From positions 186,001-250,000 of the forward strand of contig NZ_MUYV01000011.1 in assembly GCF_002014855.1 (NCBI RefSeq): 64,000 nucleotides of DNA, written 5' to 3'. Shown piece by piece: positions 47,736 through 61,422 of this stretch (positions are counted from its first letter, which is position 1; the number at the start of each line of letters is the position of its first letter). Origin of the DNA: Moraxella porci DSM 25326 (lineage in GTDB: Bacteria; Pseudomonadota; Gammaproteobacteria; Pseudomonadales; Moraxellaceae). Both the position numbers and the translations under genes were made by a program. The notes under the pieces were generated by a model. It searched no databases. It was not told where the DNA came from and worked only from the letters and a program-made list of their open reading frames with translations.

Positions 47736-49295
47736 TCATTCCCACTCAATCGTTGCAGGCGGTTTACTACTTACATCATAAACCACACGAGAAACATCTT
47801 TAATTTCGTTCATAATACGAGTTGAGATTTTATCAACAAGCTCATATGGCAGGTGAGCAAAACGAGCGGTCATAAAATCTACCGTTTCAACAGCACGAAG
47901 CGCAATCACCCACGCATAACGTCTGCCATCACCCACCACACCAACAGATTTTACAGGTTGGAACACAGCAAAAGCTTGGGCAGTTTTATCATACCAACCA
48001 CTTGCACGCAGCTCCTGCATAAAAATATCATCGGCAAGGCGTAAAATATCTGCATATTCTTTTTTCACTTCGCCTAAAATACGCACACCAAGACCTGGGC
48101 CTGGGAATGGATGACGATAAATCATATGATGTGGAATACCAAGCGCCACGCCAAGTTTACGCACTTCATCTTTAAATAAATCACGCAATGGCTCAACGAG
48201 TTCAAATGCCAAATCTTCCGGCAATCCGCCCACATTATGATGGGATTTGATCACATGAGCTTTACCTTGTTTGCTGGCTGCTGACTCAATCACATCTGGG
48301 TAAATCGTGCCTTGTGCCAAGAATTTTACGCCATCTAATTTACGGGCTTCCTCGCTAAATACTTCAATAAATTCACGTCCAATAATTTTGCGTTTAGCTT
48401 CAGGGTCAGTTACGCCAGATAGTGCGGTTAAGAAACGTTGTTCTGCATCGGCACGAATGACACGGATGCCCATATTTTCGGCAAACATCTTCATCACTTG
48501 GTCGCCTTCGTGTAGGCGCAATAAGCCATTATCCACAAAAACACAGGTTAATTGGTCGCCAATGGCACGGTGTAACAAGGCTGCTACTACCGATGAATCG
48601 ACACCACCTGATAAACCTAGCAATACTTTTTGATCGCCAATTTGCTCTTGGAGTTGTTTAATGCGTAATTCAATAATATTTTCTGAATTCCACGCATTAC
48701 CACAACCACAAATAGTATGTACAAAGTTTGAAATCAATTCTGTACCTTTAGCGGTATGCGTGACTTCTGGGTGAAATTGTACGCCATAAAATTGACGGGT
48801 TTCATCACTAGCAGACGCATAAGGACAGCTTGGCGTGGAGGATGTCACAGTAAAGCCTTCGGGCAATCGTGCCACTTTATCGCCGTGACTCATCCACACT
48901 TGAGATTGATTTTTTTCATCGCCGACTTTGCTCAGTAGGCTGTCTTGATGGGTGATGTTAATTTCTGCATAGCCAAATTCATGCACGACACCTGCTTCAA
49001 CCTTACCGCCTAATTGTTCAGCCATGGTCTGAAAACCATAGCAAATACCAAGCACAGGTACACCTAAATTAAACACAATTTCCGGTGCTCGTGGGCTACC
49101 CTCAATATGGACGCTTTCAGGCCCCCCTGATAAAATAATGCCTTTTGGATTAAAGGCTTTGATGTCATCTGCTGACATATCATAAGCATACATTTCAGAA
49201 TATACGCCTGCTTCACGCACTCGGCGGGCAATCAGTTGGCTGTATTGTGAGCCAAAGTCTAAAATTAAAATACGATCGGTGGTGATGTTGGTCAT
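47736..49295 (-). CDS. guaA: GMP synthase (glutamine-hydrolysing)
   Basis: 519 residues from the ATG at 49295 ([19 protein letters not shown]). The amidotransferase half has the nucleophile in GICYGFQ, and the synthase half the PP-loop [10 protein letters not shown]. The C-terminus ends KPPATIEWE, as in GuaA. It converts XMP to GMP. No guaB is nearby. Confidence 0.97.
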   Translation of the reverse strand: MTNITTDRILILDFGSQYSQLIARRVREAGVYSEMYAYDMSADDIKAFNPKGIILSGGPESVHIEGSPRAPEIVFNLGVPVLGICYGFQTMAEQLGGKVEAGVVHEFGYAEINITHQDSLLSKVGDEKNQSQVWMSHGDKVARLPEGFTVTSSTPSCPYASASDETRQFYGVQFHPEVTHTAKGTELISNFVHTICGCGNAWNSENIIELRIKQLQEQIGDQKVLLGLSGGVDSSVVAALLHRAIGDQLTCVFVDNGLLRLHEGDQVMKMFAENMGIRVIRADAEQRFLTALSGVTDPEAKRKIIGREFIEVFSEEARKLDGVKFLAQGTIYPDVIESAASKQGKAHVIKSHHNVGGLPEDLAFELVEPLRDLFKDEVRKLGVALGIPHHMIYRHPFPGPGLGVRILGEVKKEYADILRLADDIFMQELRASGWYDKTAQAFAVFQPVKSVGVVGDGRRYAWVIALRAVETVDFMTARFAHLPYELVDKISTRIMNEIKDVSRVVYDVSSKPPATIEWE

Positions 49296-49394
49296 GGTCT
49301 TTCCTGCAATGGTAAAAGATGATGGCAAATGATCAAATGGTTAAAATGTAAAAGATAAAGAATGCCCAACATCTCGTCGGGCAATACTGGCTAA

Positions 49395-51860
<2,466 letters not shown>

Positions 51861-52051
51861 TTAAAACGGGTGCTTGGCTGATCATCATCCAAAGCAGGAA
51901 TAAAAACCACCATATTATAGCATTTTTTTTATAAAAAGTCAGTGTGCTAACAAGTTGCCACAGGATTTATTGTTTAGGCGACAGCTTGCGCCATGATGCA
52001 CTTGTTGCTGCTTTTTTGGTGGATTTTGGCAAGGATTTTGTCACAGTAGCA

Positions 52052-53239
52052 TCAAAGCTGATGCATCGGCAAAAATTGGCCTTGTTCCACATGAAACATA
52101 TGATACACCGCCTGCTCACTGGTGTTGTGTGATGGCAAGTGTTTCAGAATATCTAAGATTTTGTGATGCGTGTCAGCAGTTAAACTGGTGATGATCAGTT
52201 GACAAGGTAATGATAACGCTGTCTTTAGCAGGATTTGCATCGCAGCGTCATCCAGCTCAGCATCGATATCGTCGATCAATACCACGGGGAATGTGGCGTC
52301 GCTATTTGAGTGACTGATGGCATTGCAGATCAGCTGTAGTTGTGACAACTTTAATGCGGTAATTAATAGCTTTTTTTCGCCGCGGGATAAGATGTGTGTG
52401 GCTTGTTCGCGGATCTTTTGACCTTGGTCGTTGGTGGATTTGAACAGCACCGACACATCAGCACGATGCGCACCGATGCGTGTATATCCCAATTCAATAT
52501 CCTGATCGATGCGTGATCTCAGTGTATCGATCAGAGGATTTTTGGTGTCAAATCCAGCCACATACTGCAAGCTTAAGCTGTGTTGATATTCAGGCAGTAG
52601 CAGGCCGAGCATTTGCTGAAAATGGGTCTCCCACGCCAAAAAAATCTCTTGACGATGCTCGTGCAGGGCATGGGCATAATAAGATAACTGCCCATCCCAA
52701 GCCAAAAGCTCATTAAGGCGATGTTGGATACTGGGCTGTTTTAATAAACTATTTCGCTGCTTGAGCAGTCTTTGGTATTGTAGCCACTGCTGATAAAACT
52801 CAGGTTTCATGTGAAACACCAGCCAATCAAGCAGCTGGCGGCGCGTGCCACTGCCCTCATCAAGCAGACTCATCCCAACAGGATCGATCAATAAAGTCGG
52901 CAGCTGAAAGCTAAGCACACTTTGGCTGGCTGCTGTCTGACCATTAAAACGCAGCAGCGTGTCTGACTTGCCCTGCATATCAAGCTTTTTTTGGATCGCC
53001 AAAGTATTGCTGGGATCACCGAAGGTTTTTGCCCAGATGGTGCAGTCGGATTCATGATGGCGGATATAGCGGCGCGGCTCATGATGGCGAAAACTTTTGC
53101 CCCGAGACAACAAAAACACCGCCTCTAATAGCGATGTTTTGCCACTGCCATTGGCACCGATGATCAAATTGCATCGTGCCAAAGTCAGCTCAGCCTGCCC
53201 AAGATTGCGCAGTTTATGGATGTTTAGCTGCTGGATCAC
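52052..53239 (-). CDS. recF: RecF, recombination mediator
   Basis: 395 residues, somewhat longer than the usual ~360. Walker A is GANGSGKTSLLEAV and the signature is ILSRGEKKLL, followed by LIDDIDAELDD (Walker B). It loads RecA at gaps. It overlaps no gene but sits 12 nt after dnaN. Two parS-like sites lie in the coding sequence (VFHMKPE, and MFHVEQG near the C-terminus). Confidence 0.95.
   Translation of the reverse strand: MIQQLNIHKLRNLGQAELTLARCNLIIGANGSGKTSLLEAVFLLSRGKSFRHHEPRRYIRHHESDCTIWAKTFGDPSNTLAIQKKLDMQGKSDTLLRFNGQTAASQSVLSFQLPTLLIDPVGMSLLDEGSGTRRQLLDWLVFHMKPEFYQQWLQYQRLLKQRNSLLKQPSIQHRLNELLAWDGQLSYYAHALHEHRQEIFLAWETHFQQMLGLLLPEYQHSLSLQYVAGFDTKNPLIDTLRSRIDQDIELGYTRIGAHRADVSVLFKSTNDQGQKIREQATHILSRGEKKLLITALKLSQLQLICNAISHSNSDATFPVVLIDDIDAELDDAAMQILLKTALSLPCQLIITSLTADTHHKILDILKHLPSHNTSEQAVYHMFHVEQGQFLPMHQL
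52083..52098. promoter_or_regulatory. parS-like site 4
   Basis: TGTTCCACATGAAACA, in the 3' end of recF. Confidence 0.65.
52803..52818. promoter_or_regulatory. parS-like site 5
   Basis: GGTTTCATGTGAAACA, within recF; ~3.2 kb from the dnaA-rpmH gap. Confidence 0.65.
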
Positions 53240-53251
53240 TCAGGCTGCATC

Positions 53252-54409
53252 CTATAGGCGCATCGGCATGATGATGTACTGATGCAGATCATCACCCACT
53301 TGATAGATCAGCACCGGCGAGCTTGGCTGATTCATCTCCATGCGGATTTCACCCTCAAGCACACTTAAAACAGCACGCAGATAGGCTTCATTAAAAATCA
53401 GCTCAATCACATCGCCCTCGTGCTGCACACCCAGCACCTCTTCAGCCTCACCCTCACCTTTGTCGCTGACGCTGATTTTGCATTGATCGGTAGTATCAAA
53501 GTTAAGCAGCACCCCAGGATTGGCTTTGCTGTTTAGTACCGAGATGCGTCTTAGCACATCCATGGCTTCATCTTTATTAAAATTGGCGGCATTGATGTTA
53601 TTGGTCGGTAGCACGCGGCGATAGTCAGGGAATTTACCCTCGATCAGACGCGCCGATAAGCTTACCTCAAGCACCGCATCCGTCTCCTCATCACTGAGTG
53701 TCAAGCCAACATGCAAAAACTCAGCATCAAACCCAAGCTCAACGATCGTCGCATCATCTGTGGTCTTGGCAAGCTCCAGTAATAAACGCTCAAGCTCAGC
53801 CACCGCCTTACCAGGGATGATCACCTGATTGGCCTGATAGCTATCAGACAATAAGCGGTGCGCCACGGCCAGACGATGGCCATCGGTGGCAACCGCGGTG
53901 AGCTTGCTGTCATTGATGTCAAACAACATCCCCGTCAGATAGTGGCGCACATCTTGGGTCGCCATCGCAAACCGCGTATGATGGATGAGGCTGGTCAGAT
54001 CGCCTTGACTGATCTTCACCACTGTCGATGGCAGTGCAGCACCAATACTTGGAAAATCTTGGGCAGGCAAACTGCTTAGCGTATAGCGGCCTTTGCCACT
54101 GGTGATCACACAGCGACTCGTATTCTCAGGCGCATCGATCGTCACCGTGTCAGCTGACAATGATTTACAGATATTAAAAAACATCTCAGCTGGTAAAGTG
54201 GTGCTGCCTGCCAAAATACAAGCACCCGATGGAATGGCAAACCGCGTGGTCAGCTCAAGCTCCAAATCCGATGCTGTCAGTGTCAAATACCCCTCTTCAA
54301 GCACCAGTTTGATATTACCTAAAATAACAAAGCGATGGCGCTTATCCGCCGCCTTGACCACCATGTTGATGGCTTTGATTAACAACTCACGATTGATGGA
54401 TAATTTCAT
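53252..54409 (-). CDS. dnaN: DNA polymerase III beta subunit (sliding clamp)
   Basis: 385 residues. The start MKLSINRELLIKAINMVVK, then ATDGHRLAVA and the C-terminal MPMRL clamp ending are diagnostic. It keeps the polymerase on DNA. It lies between dnaA (51 bp) and recF (12 bp), the classic order. Confidence 0.97.
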   Translation of the reverse strand: MKLSINRELLIKAINMVVKAADKRHRFVILGNIKLVLEEGYLTLTASDLELELTTRFAIPSGACILAGSTTLPAEMFFNICKSLSADTVTIDAPENTSRCVITSGKGRYTLSSLPAQDFPSIGAALPSTVVKISQGDLTSLIHHTRFAMATQDVRHYLTGMLFDINDSKLTAVATDGHRLAVAHRLLSDSYQANQVIIPGKAVAELERLLLELAKTTDDATIVELGFDAEFLHVGLTLSDEETDAVLEVSLSARLIEGKFPDYRRVLPTNNINAANFNKDEAMDVLRRISVLNSKANPGVLLNFDTTDQCKISVSDKGEGEAEEVLGVQHEGDVIELIFNEAYLRAVLSVLEGEIRMEMNQPSSPVLIYQVGDDLHQYIIMPMRL

Positions 54410-54460
54410 ACAAGCTCACATGATTTATGGGGTGATTGACTAAAATTTGGTGAATTTTTA

Positions 54461-55855
54461 TCAGACATATTCTAGCATCATTTTTAGCGAATGATAGTCT
54501 TTGTCGATGTTGGCATCAGACACTCGCAGCTCTTCGATCTTTTCACAAGCATGCATCACAGTGGTGTGATCACGACCGCCGAACACTTGGCCGATCTCAG
54601 GAAAGCTGTCGCGAGTCAATTCACGGATCAATGCCATCGCCATCTGTCTGGGTCTGGCGATGTGACGAGCGCGCTTTTTGCCCATCAGATCCTTGGGTGA
54701 GATTTCATAATATTCCGCCACCAAATCTCGGATACTTTCAGCATTGAGCGCCCGAGCCCGCGCTTGCACTTGGTCTTTGATGGCATCTTTGACCAATGGC
54801 AGTGATACAGGCTCATTTCTTAAAATGGTGGCTGACAGCTGCACGCGCTTTAAGGCGCCCTCAAGACCGCGCACATCTGGCGGCAGGTTTTGCGCCATAT
54901 ACAATGCGCATTCTTTGGGCAAATCCAGCGTCAAAATACTGGCTTTTTTCTCCAAAATCTGTACCCGCATTTCCATATCAGGTGGCTCGATGGATAGCTG
55001 CAGACAGCTTGAAAGCCTTGAGATGTAGCGCTCGCCAAAGCTGACCATCTGCGAAGGCGGGCGGTCGGAGGCCAGCACCACTTGTTTATTGCTGCCACTG
55101 CCCGAAAAAGCATCAAACAGCTTCATCAAAATCTCAGTCACTTTTGGCGCTTTTGAACCACTCACCATATGTACATCATCAATGATTAATAGATCAGCTT
55201 GGCAGATTTCTTTTTCCATCTGCACGATGTCATTGGTGCGAAATGCCTCCAAAGTAATTTTATAAAAATGATCTTTGGTGAAATAAAAATAGCGTTTGCC
55301 ATATTTTTGATAGCGGTGCGCCATGGCATGCATCAAATGCGTCTTACCCAGACCCGATGAACCATAAATAAAAATCGGGCCATAATTGTGCTTGCTGTCT
55401 TTTTTGGACAATTCATTACAAGCGTTATAAGCTGAGGCATTGGATTTGCCTTTGACAAAGGCATCAAAAGTAAAAGCAGGATCGATCGGCAGACCCTCAA
55501 CCATGCCAGGTTTGTTTTTGTCTTTGGCTTTTGGTTTTTTGGCAGGGGTGCTTGGGGTGGTACTGACGACCATTTCAATACGCACCGTTTGCACTTTATC
55601 TGGGGCGTGCTGTAAGGCAAGTTCACTGATTTGTGCCAAATAGCGCTCTTTGACATGCTTGACCCACATCATATTAGGCGCCAAAAGCAGCAATTCATTA
55701 CCGCTTAATTCAGCTTTTAAGGGCGCAATCCACTGGCGATAGTCCTTATCCTCCATCATAAATTGCAAATCAGGCAGGCATTTTTGCCACACGCTTTCGC
55801 CATCATCTACCGATAACGGATTGCCAGCTGTTGGCATATCTTCAAACAGACTCAT
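54461..55855 (-). CDS. dnaA: Chromosomal replication initiator DnaA
   Basis: 464 residues from the ATG at 55855 (MSLFEDMPTAG), preceded by GAGG; a longer frame to 55897 lacks a binding site. Domain I is at ~20-95; a Lys-rich linker follows. The AAA+ core has GSSGLGKTHLMHA and LLIIDDVHMVSG. The C-terminal DNA-binding domain has GRDHTTVMHA. It starts replication at the adjacent origin. Confidence 0.97.
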   Translation of the reverse strand: MSLFEDMPTAGNPLSVDDGESVWQKCLPDLQFMMEDKDYRQWIAPLKAELSGNELLLLAPNMMWVKHVKERYLAQISELALQHAPDKVQTVRIEMVVSTTPSTPAKKPKAKDKNKPGMVEGLPIDPAFTFDAFVKGKSNASAYNACNELSKKDSKHNYGPIFIYGSSGLGKTHLMHAMAHRYQKYGKRYFYFTKDHFYKITLEAFRTNDIVQMEKEICQADLLIIDDVHMVSGSKAPKVTEILMKLFDAFSGSGSNKQVVLASDRPPSQMVSFGERYISRLSSCLQLSIEPPDMEMRVQILEKKASILTLDLPKECALYMAQNLPPDVRGLEGALKRVQLSATILRNEPVSLPLVKDAIKDQVQARARALNAESIRDLVAEYYEISPKDLMGKKRARHIARPRQMAMALIRELTRDSFPEIGQVFGGRDHTTVMHACEKIEELRVSDANIDKDYHSLKMMLEYV

Positions 55856-56581
<726 letters not shown>

Positions 56582-56594
56582 TCACAGCCATTCC

Positions 56595-56622
56595 AAAAGC
56601 ACCGTCAAACGGTGCTTTTTTA
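56595..56622 (+). terminator. rpmH terminator / attenuator
   Basis: AAAGCACCG-TCAAA-CGGTGCTTT followed by TTTTT, between rpmH and rnpA. Confidence 0.8.
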
Positions 56623-56713
56623 TACCAAAATTTTGACAAATCCAGCCGTTATCACCACCAAAAGACAGATATTCGTGCTAAAATCAGCCAAAATCCCTAA
56701 AAAAAGCCAGATT

Positions 56714-57121
56714 ATGACCATCCGACAGCAGCCAACAATCCCATCATCAAACCACACACCAAGCCATGATTTTCCTAAGCGGTATCGACTTTTGGGATCT
56801 GATGACTTTAAGGCGGTATTTGATGCACCCATCAAAAAAATTCACACCGCGCATTTGCTGGCTTTTATTGCCAAAGGCAGTGCGGATTCATCCAGACTTG
56901 GGCTTGCCATCACCAAAAAAAAGCTCAAGTATGCTGTAGCGCGCAACCGCATTAAGCGCTTAACGCGTGAGGCATTTCGCCAGCAGCGCAGCCAATTTGA
57001 GACCATTGACATTGTTGTCATCGTTAAAGCCAGTTATGATAAAAGCTTTGATATTGGCCGAGAAGTCGATGAATTGTTTAGTAAAATTCATCAAAAATTT
57101 TGTCAATCAAAAACAGCTTAG
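56714..57121 (+). CDS. rnpA: Ribonuclease P protein component
   Basis: 135 residues from the ATG at 56714 (MTIRQQPTIP); the frame extends upstream over the terminator, so the shorter start is preferred. LGSDDFKAVFDAP, then RLGLAITKKKLKYAVARNRI and KRLTREAFR carry the RNR motif binding the P RNA. It matures tRNA 5' ends. yidD starts 17 nt later. Confidence 0.94.
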   Translation: MTIRQQPTIPSSNHTPSHDFPKRYRLLGSDDFKAVFDAPIKKIHTAHLLAFIAKGSADSSRLGLAITKKKLKYAVARNRIKRLTREAFRQQRSQFETIDIVVIVKASYDKSFDIGREVDELFSKIHQKFCQSKTA

Positions 57122-57138
57122 CCTTTAACTATTTAGAT

Positions 57139-57465
57139 ATGATAAAAAATCTACTGCTATGGATGATCGGCTGCTATCGACGACATCTGAGTCCTATGAT
57201 GGCGCCCAGATGTCGCTTTTATCCGACTTGTTCAAGTTATGGTCGGCAGGCGCTATTATGGCATGGCGCAGCCAAAGGTACATGGCTTACCTTAGGGCGT
57301 ATTGCCCGCTGCCATCCATGGGGCGGCTCGGGGGTGGATTTTGTGCCATTGCCGCTTGATCGCTATCAATATCTGCCTGCTTGTCATCACTGGCAACTGG
57401 TGTATCAGGATCGGCTGACTTATGCATATCGGCTAAATCTGTGGATGAATAAGGCTAAGGATTGA
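57139..57465 (+). CDS. yidD: YidD, membrane protein insertion efficiency factor
   Basis: 108 residues from the ATG at 57139; a TTG at 57100 inside rnpA is in frame. GCYRRHLSPMMAPRCRFYPTCSSYGRQAL and RIARCHPWG are the family core with its three cysteines. It helps YidC insert proteins at the inner membrane. It is longer than the usual ~85 by a C-terminal extension (after ~75) that is not in the family. Confidence 0.93.
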   Translation: MIKNLLLWMIGCYRRHLSPMMAPRCRFYPTCSSYGRQALLWHGAAKGTWLTLGRIARCHPWGGSGVDFVPLPLDRYQYLPACHHWQLVYQDRLTYAYRLNLWMNKAKD

Positions 57466-57701
57466 TGATGGGTGTATCGTGGCGGGTTTTATTCGTTCAG
57501 ATTTGATCTATACAGCGTGCCATATCCTAACATCCTGCCATCAACACTGTGGATGGTTGGATTTATTTGTGTTTATGAGAGCCTTGGGAGATAAAATAGC
57601 AATATTTTCTAGGATTTTTGGCATATTTTTAGTACAATAAAGGGTTTGAACATAACCTGGGCGCCAGCCTGTGTTGTTTATGCTTAACGGATTTGAACTT
57701 T

Positions 57702-59351
57702 ATGCAAAAAATTCTTCGGATTTTAATCATCGTGGCGATGCTCATTACAGCCTATTTGCTGATCTTGGCATGGCGTGATGATTACGCAGGAAAACCTGCA
57801 ACCACAGCACCTGTGGCGACCCAAACCAGCAGCAGCGCCGATGTGCCTAGCGCACAAATGACTGGCGATGTACCAAGTGTCAGTGCAGGTGCGCCAGCCG
57901 ATCAGCAAACGGCCAATCTGATCAGCGTCGATACCGACCGCTATGAGATTAAGATTAACCCTGTTGGTGGTGACATCGTTTATGCAGCACTCAAGCAGCA
58001 CAATGCCACCAAAGACAGCAACACTCCTTTTGTACTGCTAGAAAATGATGCGACGCGTACTTATGTGGCGCAATCAGGCTTGATGGGTCGTGATGGCATC
58101 GATACCGCCCAAGGCCGTGCGGTGTACACCAGTCCGCGCACAAGCTATCAATTAAACCCAAGTGCAGGCTCATTGCAGGTGCCGCTGGTTTATCAAAAAG
58201 ACGGCGTTACCATCACCAAAACCTATACATTCAACGCAGGTCAATACCCGATTAATCTAAGCTACAACATCAACAACACCTCTGCTAATGCTTGGCAAGG
58301 TCAGATGTATGCTCAGCTAAAGCGTGATAATAGCAAAGATCCTGGTCTGGATGATAAAGGCATGCTGGGCATGGCTACTTATCTGGGTGGTGCTTGGGGT
58401 ACGCCAGATGATCCTTATAATAAGCTGAAATTTTCAAACTTTGGCGATGGCCTGAATGTCAAAAGCAAAGACGGCTGGGTAGCGATCGTGCAGCATTATT
58501 TTGTCTCAGCTTGGACGCCATCAAACAGCTTTGAGGCTGATTTCTTTACACGCACCACCGGCAATGAGCATTTTATTGGCTATAACAGCCCTGTGATTAA
58601 TGTCGATGCAGGCAAACAAATCACCCTAAACAGCACGCTGTATGCAGGCCCAAAAATCCAGTCAGAGATGGCGCCTGTGGCTGAAGGCTTGAACAAGACA
58701 GTGGATTATGGTCTGCTGTGGCCGATCTCAAAAGTATTATTTGCCATTTTGGATGGCATTCATAAGTTTATCGGCAACTGGGGCTGGTCAATCGTGGTGT
58801 TGACCTTGATCATCAAGATTGCTCTGTTTTGGCTGTCAAACAAAAGCTATGTATCGATGGCAAAAATGCGTGCCATCGCGCCAAAGCTGCAAGCATTAAA
58901 AGATAAGCATGGCGACGATCGCATGGCGATGAGTCAAGAGATGATGCAGCTATATCGCGATGAGAAAGTCAATCCGATGGCGGGCTGTTTGCCGATTTTG
59001 ATTCAGATGCCGATCTTCCTAGGTTTGTACTGGATGCTGGTTGAGTCAGTTGAGTTGCGCCATGCACCGTGGATTGGCTGGATCACCGATTTGTCTGCGA
59101 TGGATCCGTGGTTTATTTTGCCGATTTTTATGGGCGTGACCATGTATGTTCAGCAGCTACTAAACCCGCAGCCGACCGATCCTATGCAGGCGAAGATGAT
59201 GAAAATTTTGCCACTGGTGTTTGCAATCTTTATGCTGTGGTTCCCAGCAGGTCTTGTGCTATACTGGACGGTGAATAACCTATTTAGCATGATCCATCAG
59301 CACCTTGTTAATAAGCGTGTGGCGCGCGAAATGCAAGCCAAGCAAGCATAA
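57702..59351 (+). CDS. yidC: YidC, membrane protein insertase
   Basis: 549 residues. One N-terminal span, a large periplasmic domain (~60-345), then the five-span core with GNWGWSIVVLTLIIKIALF, AGCLPILIQMPIFLGLYWML and FPAGLVLYWTVNNLFSM. The hydrophilic-groove Arg lies in the first core span region (KIALFWLSNKSY). It inserts membrane proteins with or without Sec. A terminator follows. Confidence 0.96.
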   Translation: MQKILRILIIVAMLITAYLLILAWRDDYAGKPATTAPVATQTSSSADVPSAQMTGDVPSVSAGAPADQQTANLISVDTDRYEIKINPVGGDIVYAALKQHNATKDSNTPFVLLENDATRTYVAQSGLMGRDGIDTAQGRAVYTSPRTSYQLNPSAGSLQVPLVYQKDGVTITKTYTFNAGQYPINLSYNINNTSANAWQGQMYAQLKRDNSKDPGLDDKGMLGMATYLGGAWGTPDDPYNKLKFSNFGDGLNVKSKDGWVAIVQHYFVSAWTPSNSFEADFFTRTTGNEHFIGYNSPVINVDAGKQITLNSTLYAGPKIQSEMAPVAEGLNKTVDYGLLWPISKVLFAILDGIHKFIGNWGWSIVVLTLIIKIALFWLSNKSYVSMAKMRAIAPKLQALKDKHGDDRMAMSQEMMQLYRDEKVNPMAGCLPILIQMPIFLGLYWMLVESVELRHAPWIGWITDLSAMDPWFILPIFMGVTMYVQQLLNPQPTDPMQAKMMKILPLVFAIFMLWFPAGLVLYWTVNNLFSMIHQHLVNKRVAREMQAKQA

Positions 59352-59363
59352 GCAGCCAATGCC

Positions 59364-59398
59364 CAAATCCCACAAATCTTAAGTTTGTGGGATTTTTT
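59364..59398 (+). terminator. yidC terminator
   Basis: AAATCCCACAAA / TTTGTGGGATTT with a 7-nt loop, followed by TTT. Confidence 0.8.
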
Positions 59399-59460
59399 AT
59401 TGGCAATTATTCGCCCAATGGTGATAAAATAAAAGGTTAATTGATAAATTTAATAAAGCC

Positions 59461-60852
59461 ATGAATATGATACAACAACCCACCATCGCCGCCATCGCCA
59501 CACCCATCGGACAAGGGGGCGTGGGCATCATTCGCCTGTCGGGTAAGGATGCTTATCAGATTGGTTGCGCCATCACCCAGCGAGAGTCGCTGACGCCGCG
59601 AGTGGCGCACTTTGGTGGATTTTTTGGCAATGATGGCATCATCGATGAAGGGGTGGTGATTTATTTTAAGGCACCGCATTCATTTACTGGCGAGGATGTG
59701 GTGGAATTGCAGGGGCATGGCGGCATGATTCTTCAAAATCTGCTGTTGGCGCGAGTATTTGAGCTTGGTGCCAGACAAGCTACCGCAGGTGAATTTTCAT
59801 ATCGCGCCTTTGAAAATGATAAAATTGACTTGGTGCAAGCTGAAGCCATCAGTGATGCCATTGCAGCCACTTCAGTTGCCCAAGCGACCAGCGCCATTCG
59901 CTCTTTGACTGGTGAATTTTCTAATAAAATCAATGCACTGCATGATGATCTGACTCACCTGCGACTGTATGTCGAGGCGGCGATCGACTTTCCAGATGAA
60001 GAGGATGTGGATTTTTTAAGCGATGGCGTGATTTTGGCCAAGATAAATGCGGTGTTATCAGGCATCGATGAGATATTAGCCACCGCCAAGCAAGGTCAGC
60101 TGCTCAGAGATGGTGTGCATGTGGTACTGGCCGGTAAGCCAAATGCTGGCAAATCAAGCCTGCTAAACCGCCTATCAGGCACACAGCGCGCCATCGTCAC
60201 AGATATCGCTGGCACGACGCGCGATACTCTGGAGGAGACATTGGTATTGGGCGGTTTGACGGTGCATTTGACTGACACTGCTGGCCTGCGTGACACGATT
60301 GATAAGGTGGAGCAAATCGGCATCGCTCGTGCGCTTGAGGCGATTCATAAGGCGGATGTGCTGCTGATGGTGTATGATGCTAGCCAAGAGCGCGATCCAT
60401 TGGCACTGGCCAAAGAGTTGTTTGCAGAGGTGATGACAGCGGATGATATGCTATTCACCCAAAAGCTGATCATGGTCGCCAATAAAAGCGACCTGTTGCC
60501 AGATCCGCCGATGCATGTTGTTTCACATGAAACAGAATTGGCCATCCAAACCGTTTATGTTTCATGTGAAACTGGCGATGGCATTGATAGTTTAATTAAA
60601 GTACTTAGTGATAAAGTCGGCTTTCACCCACCCGAAAACAGCTTGATCGCTCGTACCAGACACATCGATGCACTGAACCGCGCCAAGGCTTTTGTTATCG
60701 AAGCGCGCGATCAGCTGACGATCTATCATGCCGGTGAGCTGGTGGCAGACAGTTTAAGACAGTCACAGCTGGCGCTTGGTGAAATCACAGGTCAGATGAG
60801 TGCCGATGAGTTATTGGGCAAGATTTTTTCAAGTTTCTGTATTGGTAAATGA
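59461..60852 (+). CDS. mnmE: MnmE, tRNA uridine-34 modification GTPase
   Basis: 463 residues. The N-terminal folate domain has IAAIATPIGQGGVGIIRLSG; the G domain has GKPNAGKSSLLNRL, DIAGTTRD and NKSD. The C-terminus is CIGK, with the conserved Cys (usual ending FCIGK). With MnmG it makes the 5-substituted uridine in tRNA anticodons. Two parS-like sites lie in the G-domain coding region. Confidence 0.97.
   Translation: MNMIQQPTIAAIATPIGQGGVGIIRLSGKDAYQIGCAITQRESLTPRVAHFGGFFGNDGIIDEGVVIYFKAPHSFTGEDVVELQGHGGMILQNLLLARVFELGARQATAGEFSYRAFENDKIDLVQAEAISDAIAATSVAQATSAIRSLTGEFSNKINALHDDLTHLRLYVEAAIDFPDEEDVDFLSDGVILAKINAVLSGIDEILATAKQGQLLRDGVHVVLAGKPNAGKSSLLNRLSGTQRAIVTDIAGTTRDTLEETLVLGGLTVHLTDTAGLRDTIDKVEQIGIARALEAIHKADVLLMVYDASQERDPLALAKELFAEVMTADDMLFTQKLIMVANKSDLLPDPPMHVVSHETELAIQTVYVSCETGDGIDSLIKVLSDKVGFHPPENSLIARTRHIDALNRAKAFVIEARDQLTIYHAGELVADSLRQSQLALGEITGQMSADELLGKIFSSFCIGK
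60519..60534. promoter_or_regulatory. parS-like site 6
   Basis: TGTTTCACATGAAACA, inside mnmE (codes VSHET); ~25 bp from site 7. Confidence 0.65.
60558..60573. promoter_or_regulatory. parS-like site 7
   Basis: TGTTTCATGTGAAACT, inside mnmE (codes VSCET), the reverse orientation of site 6. Confidence 0.65.
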
Positions 60853-60951
60853 GCATAAATTGGATACATTTTCTAAAATATACATAATTGGATAAATGTA
60901 TCGGACATGTCAGATTGATCAATAAAATTAAAAAATAATAAAGGAGTCGTC

Positions 60952-61422
60952 ATGCACTGCCCTTTTTGTAATGCAGATGATACCAAAGTCATGGATTCGC
61001 GTCTGGCGGCTGAGGGTGCCCAAGTGCGTCGTCGTCGGCAGTGTGCAGCCTGTGGAGAGCGTTTTACAACTTTTGAGGTCTGTGAGGTGGTGATGCCTAG
61101 GATTATCAAATCCAGTGGCCGCATCGAGCCTTATGATCAAAGTAAGCTGCGCCGCTCGATCGCTCTACCGCTTCAAAAACGCCCCATCAGTGCCGATGAG
61201 ATCGAAGCCAGCATCAGTCGCATCGAGCAAGCACTACGCAAAACAGGTGAGCGTGAGGTCACAAGTAAGGTGCTTGGTGAGATTGTGATGAGTGCCTTAA
61301 AATCACTCGATGATGTCGCTTATGTTCGCTTTGCCAGTGTCTATCGTGATTTTCAGGACATCAGCGAATTTCGTGCAGAGCTTGATAAAATTAATTTACC
61401 AAAGCAAGGTGAAGGCTTGTGA
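60952..61422 (+). CDS. nrdR: NrdR, transcriptional repressor of ribonucleotide reductases
   Basis: 156 residues. The zinc ribbon has Cys3, Cys6, Cys31 and Cys34 (MHCPFC ... CAACGERF). The ATP-cone follows at ~50-140. It represses nrd genes when dATP is high. AAAGGAG precedes the ATG. The stop overlaps the ribD start (GTGA). Confidence 0.97.
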   Translation: MHCPFCNADDTKVMDSRLAAEGAQVRRRRQCAACGERFTTFEVCEVVMPRIIKSSGRIEPYDQSKLRRSIALPLQKRPISADEIEASISRIEQALRKTGEREVTSKVLGEIVMSALKSLDDVAYVRFASVYRDFQDISEFRAELDKINLPKQGEGL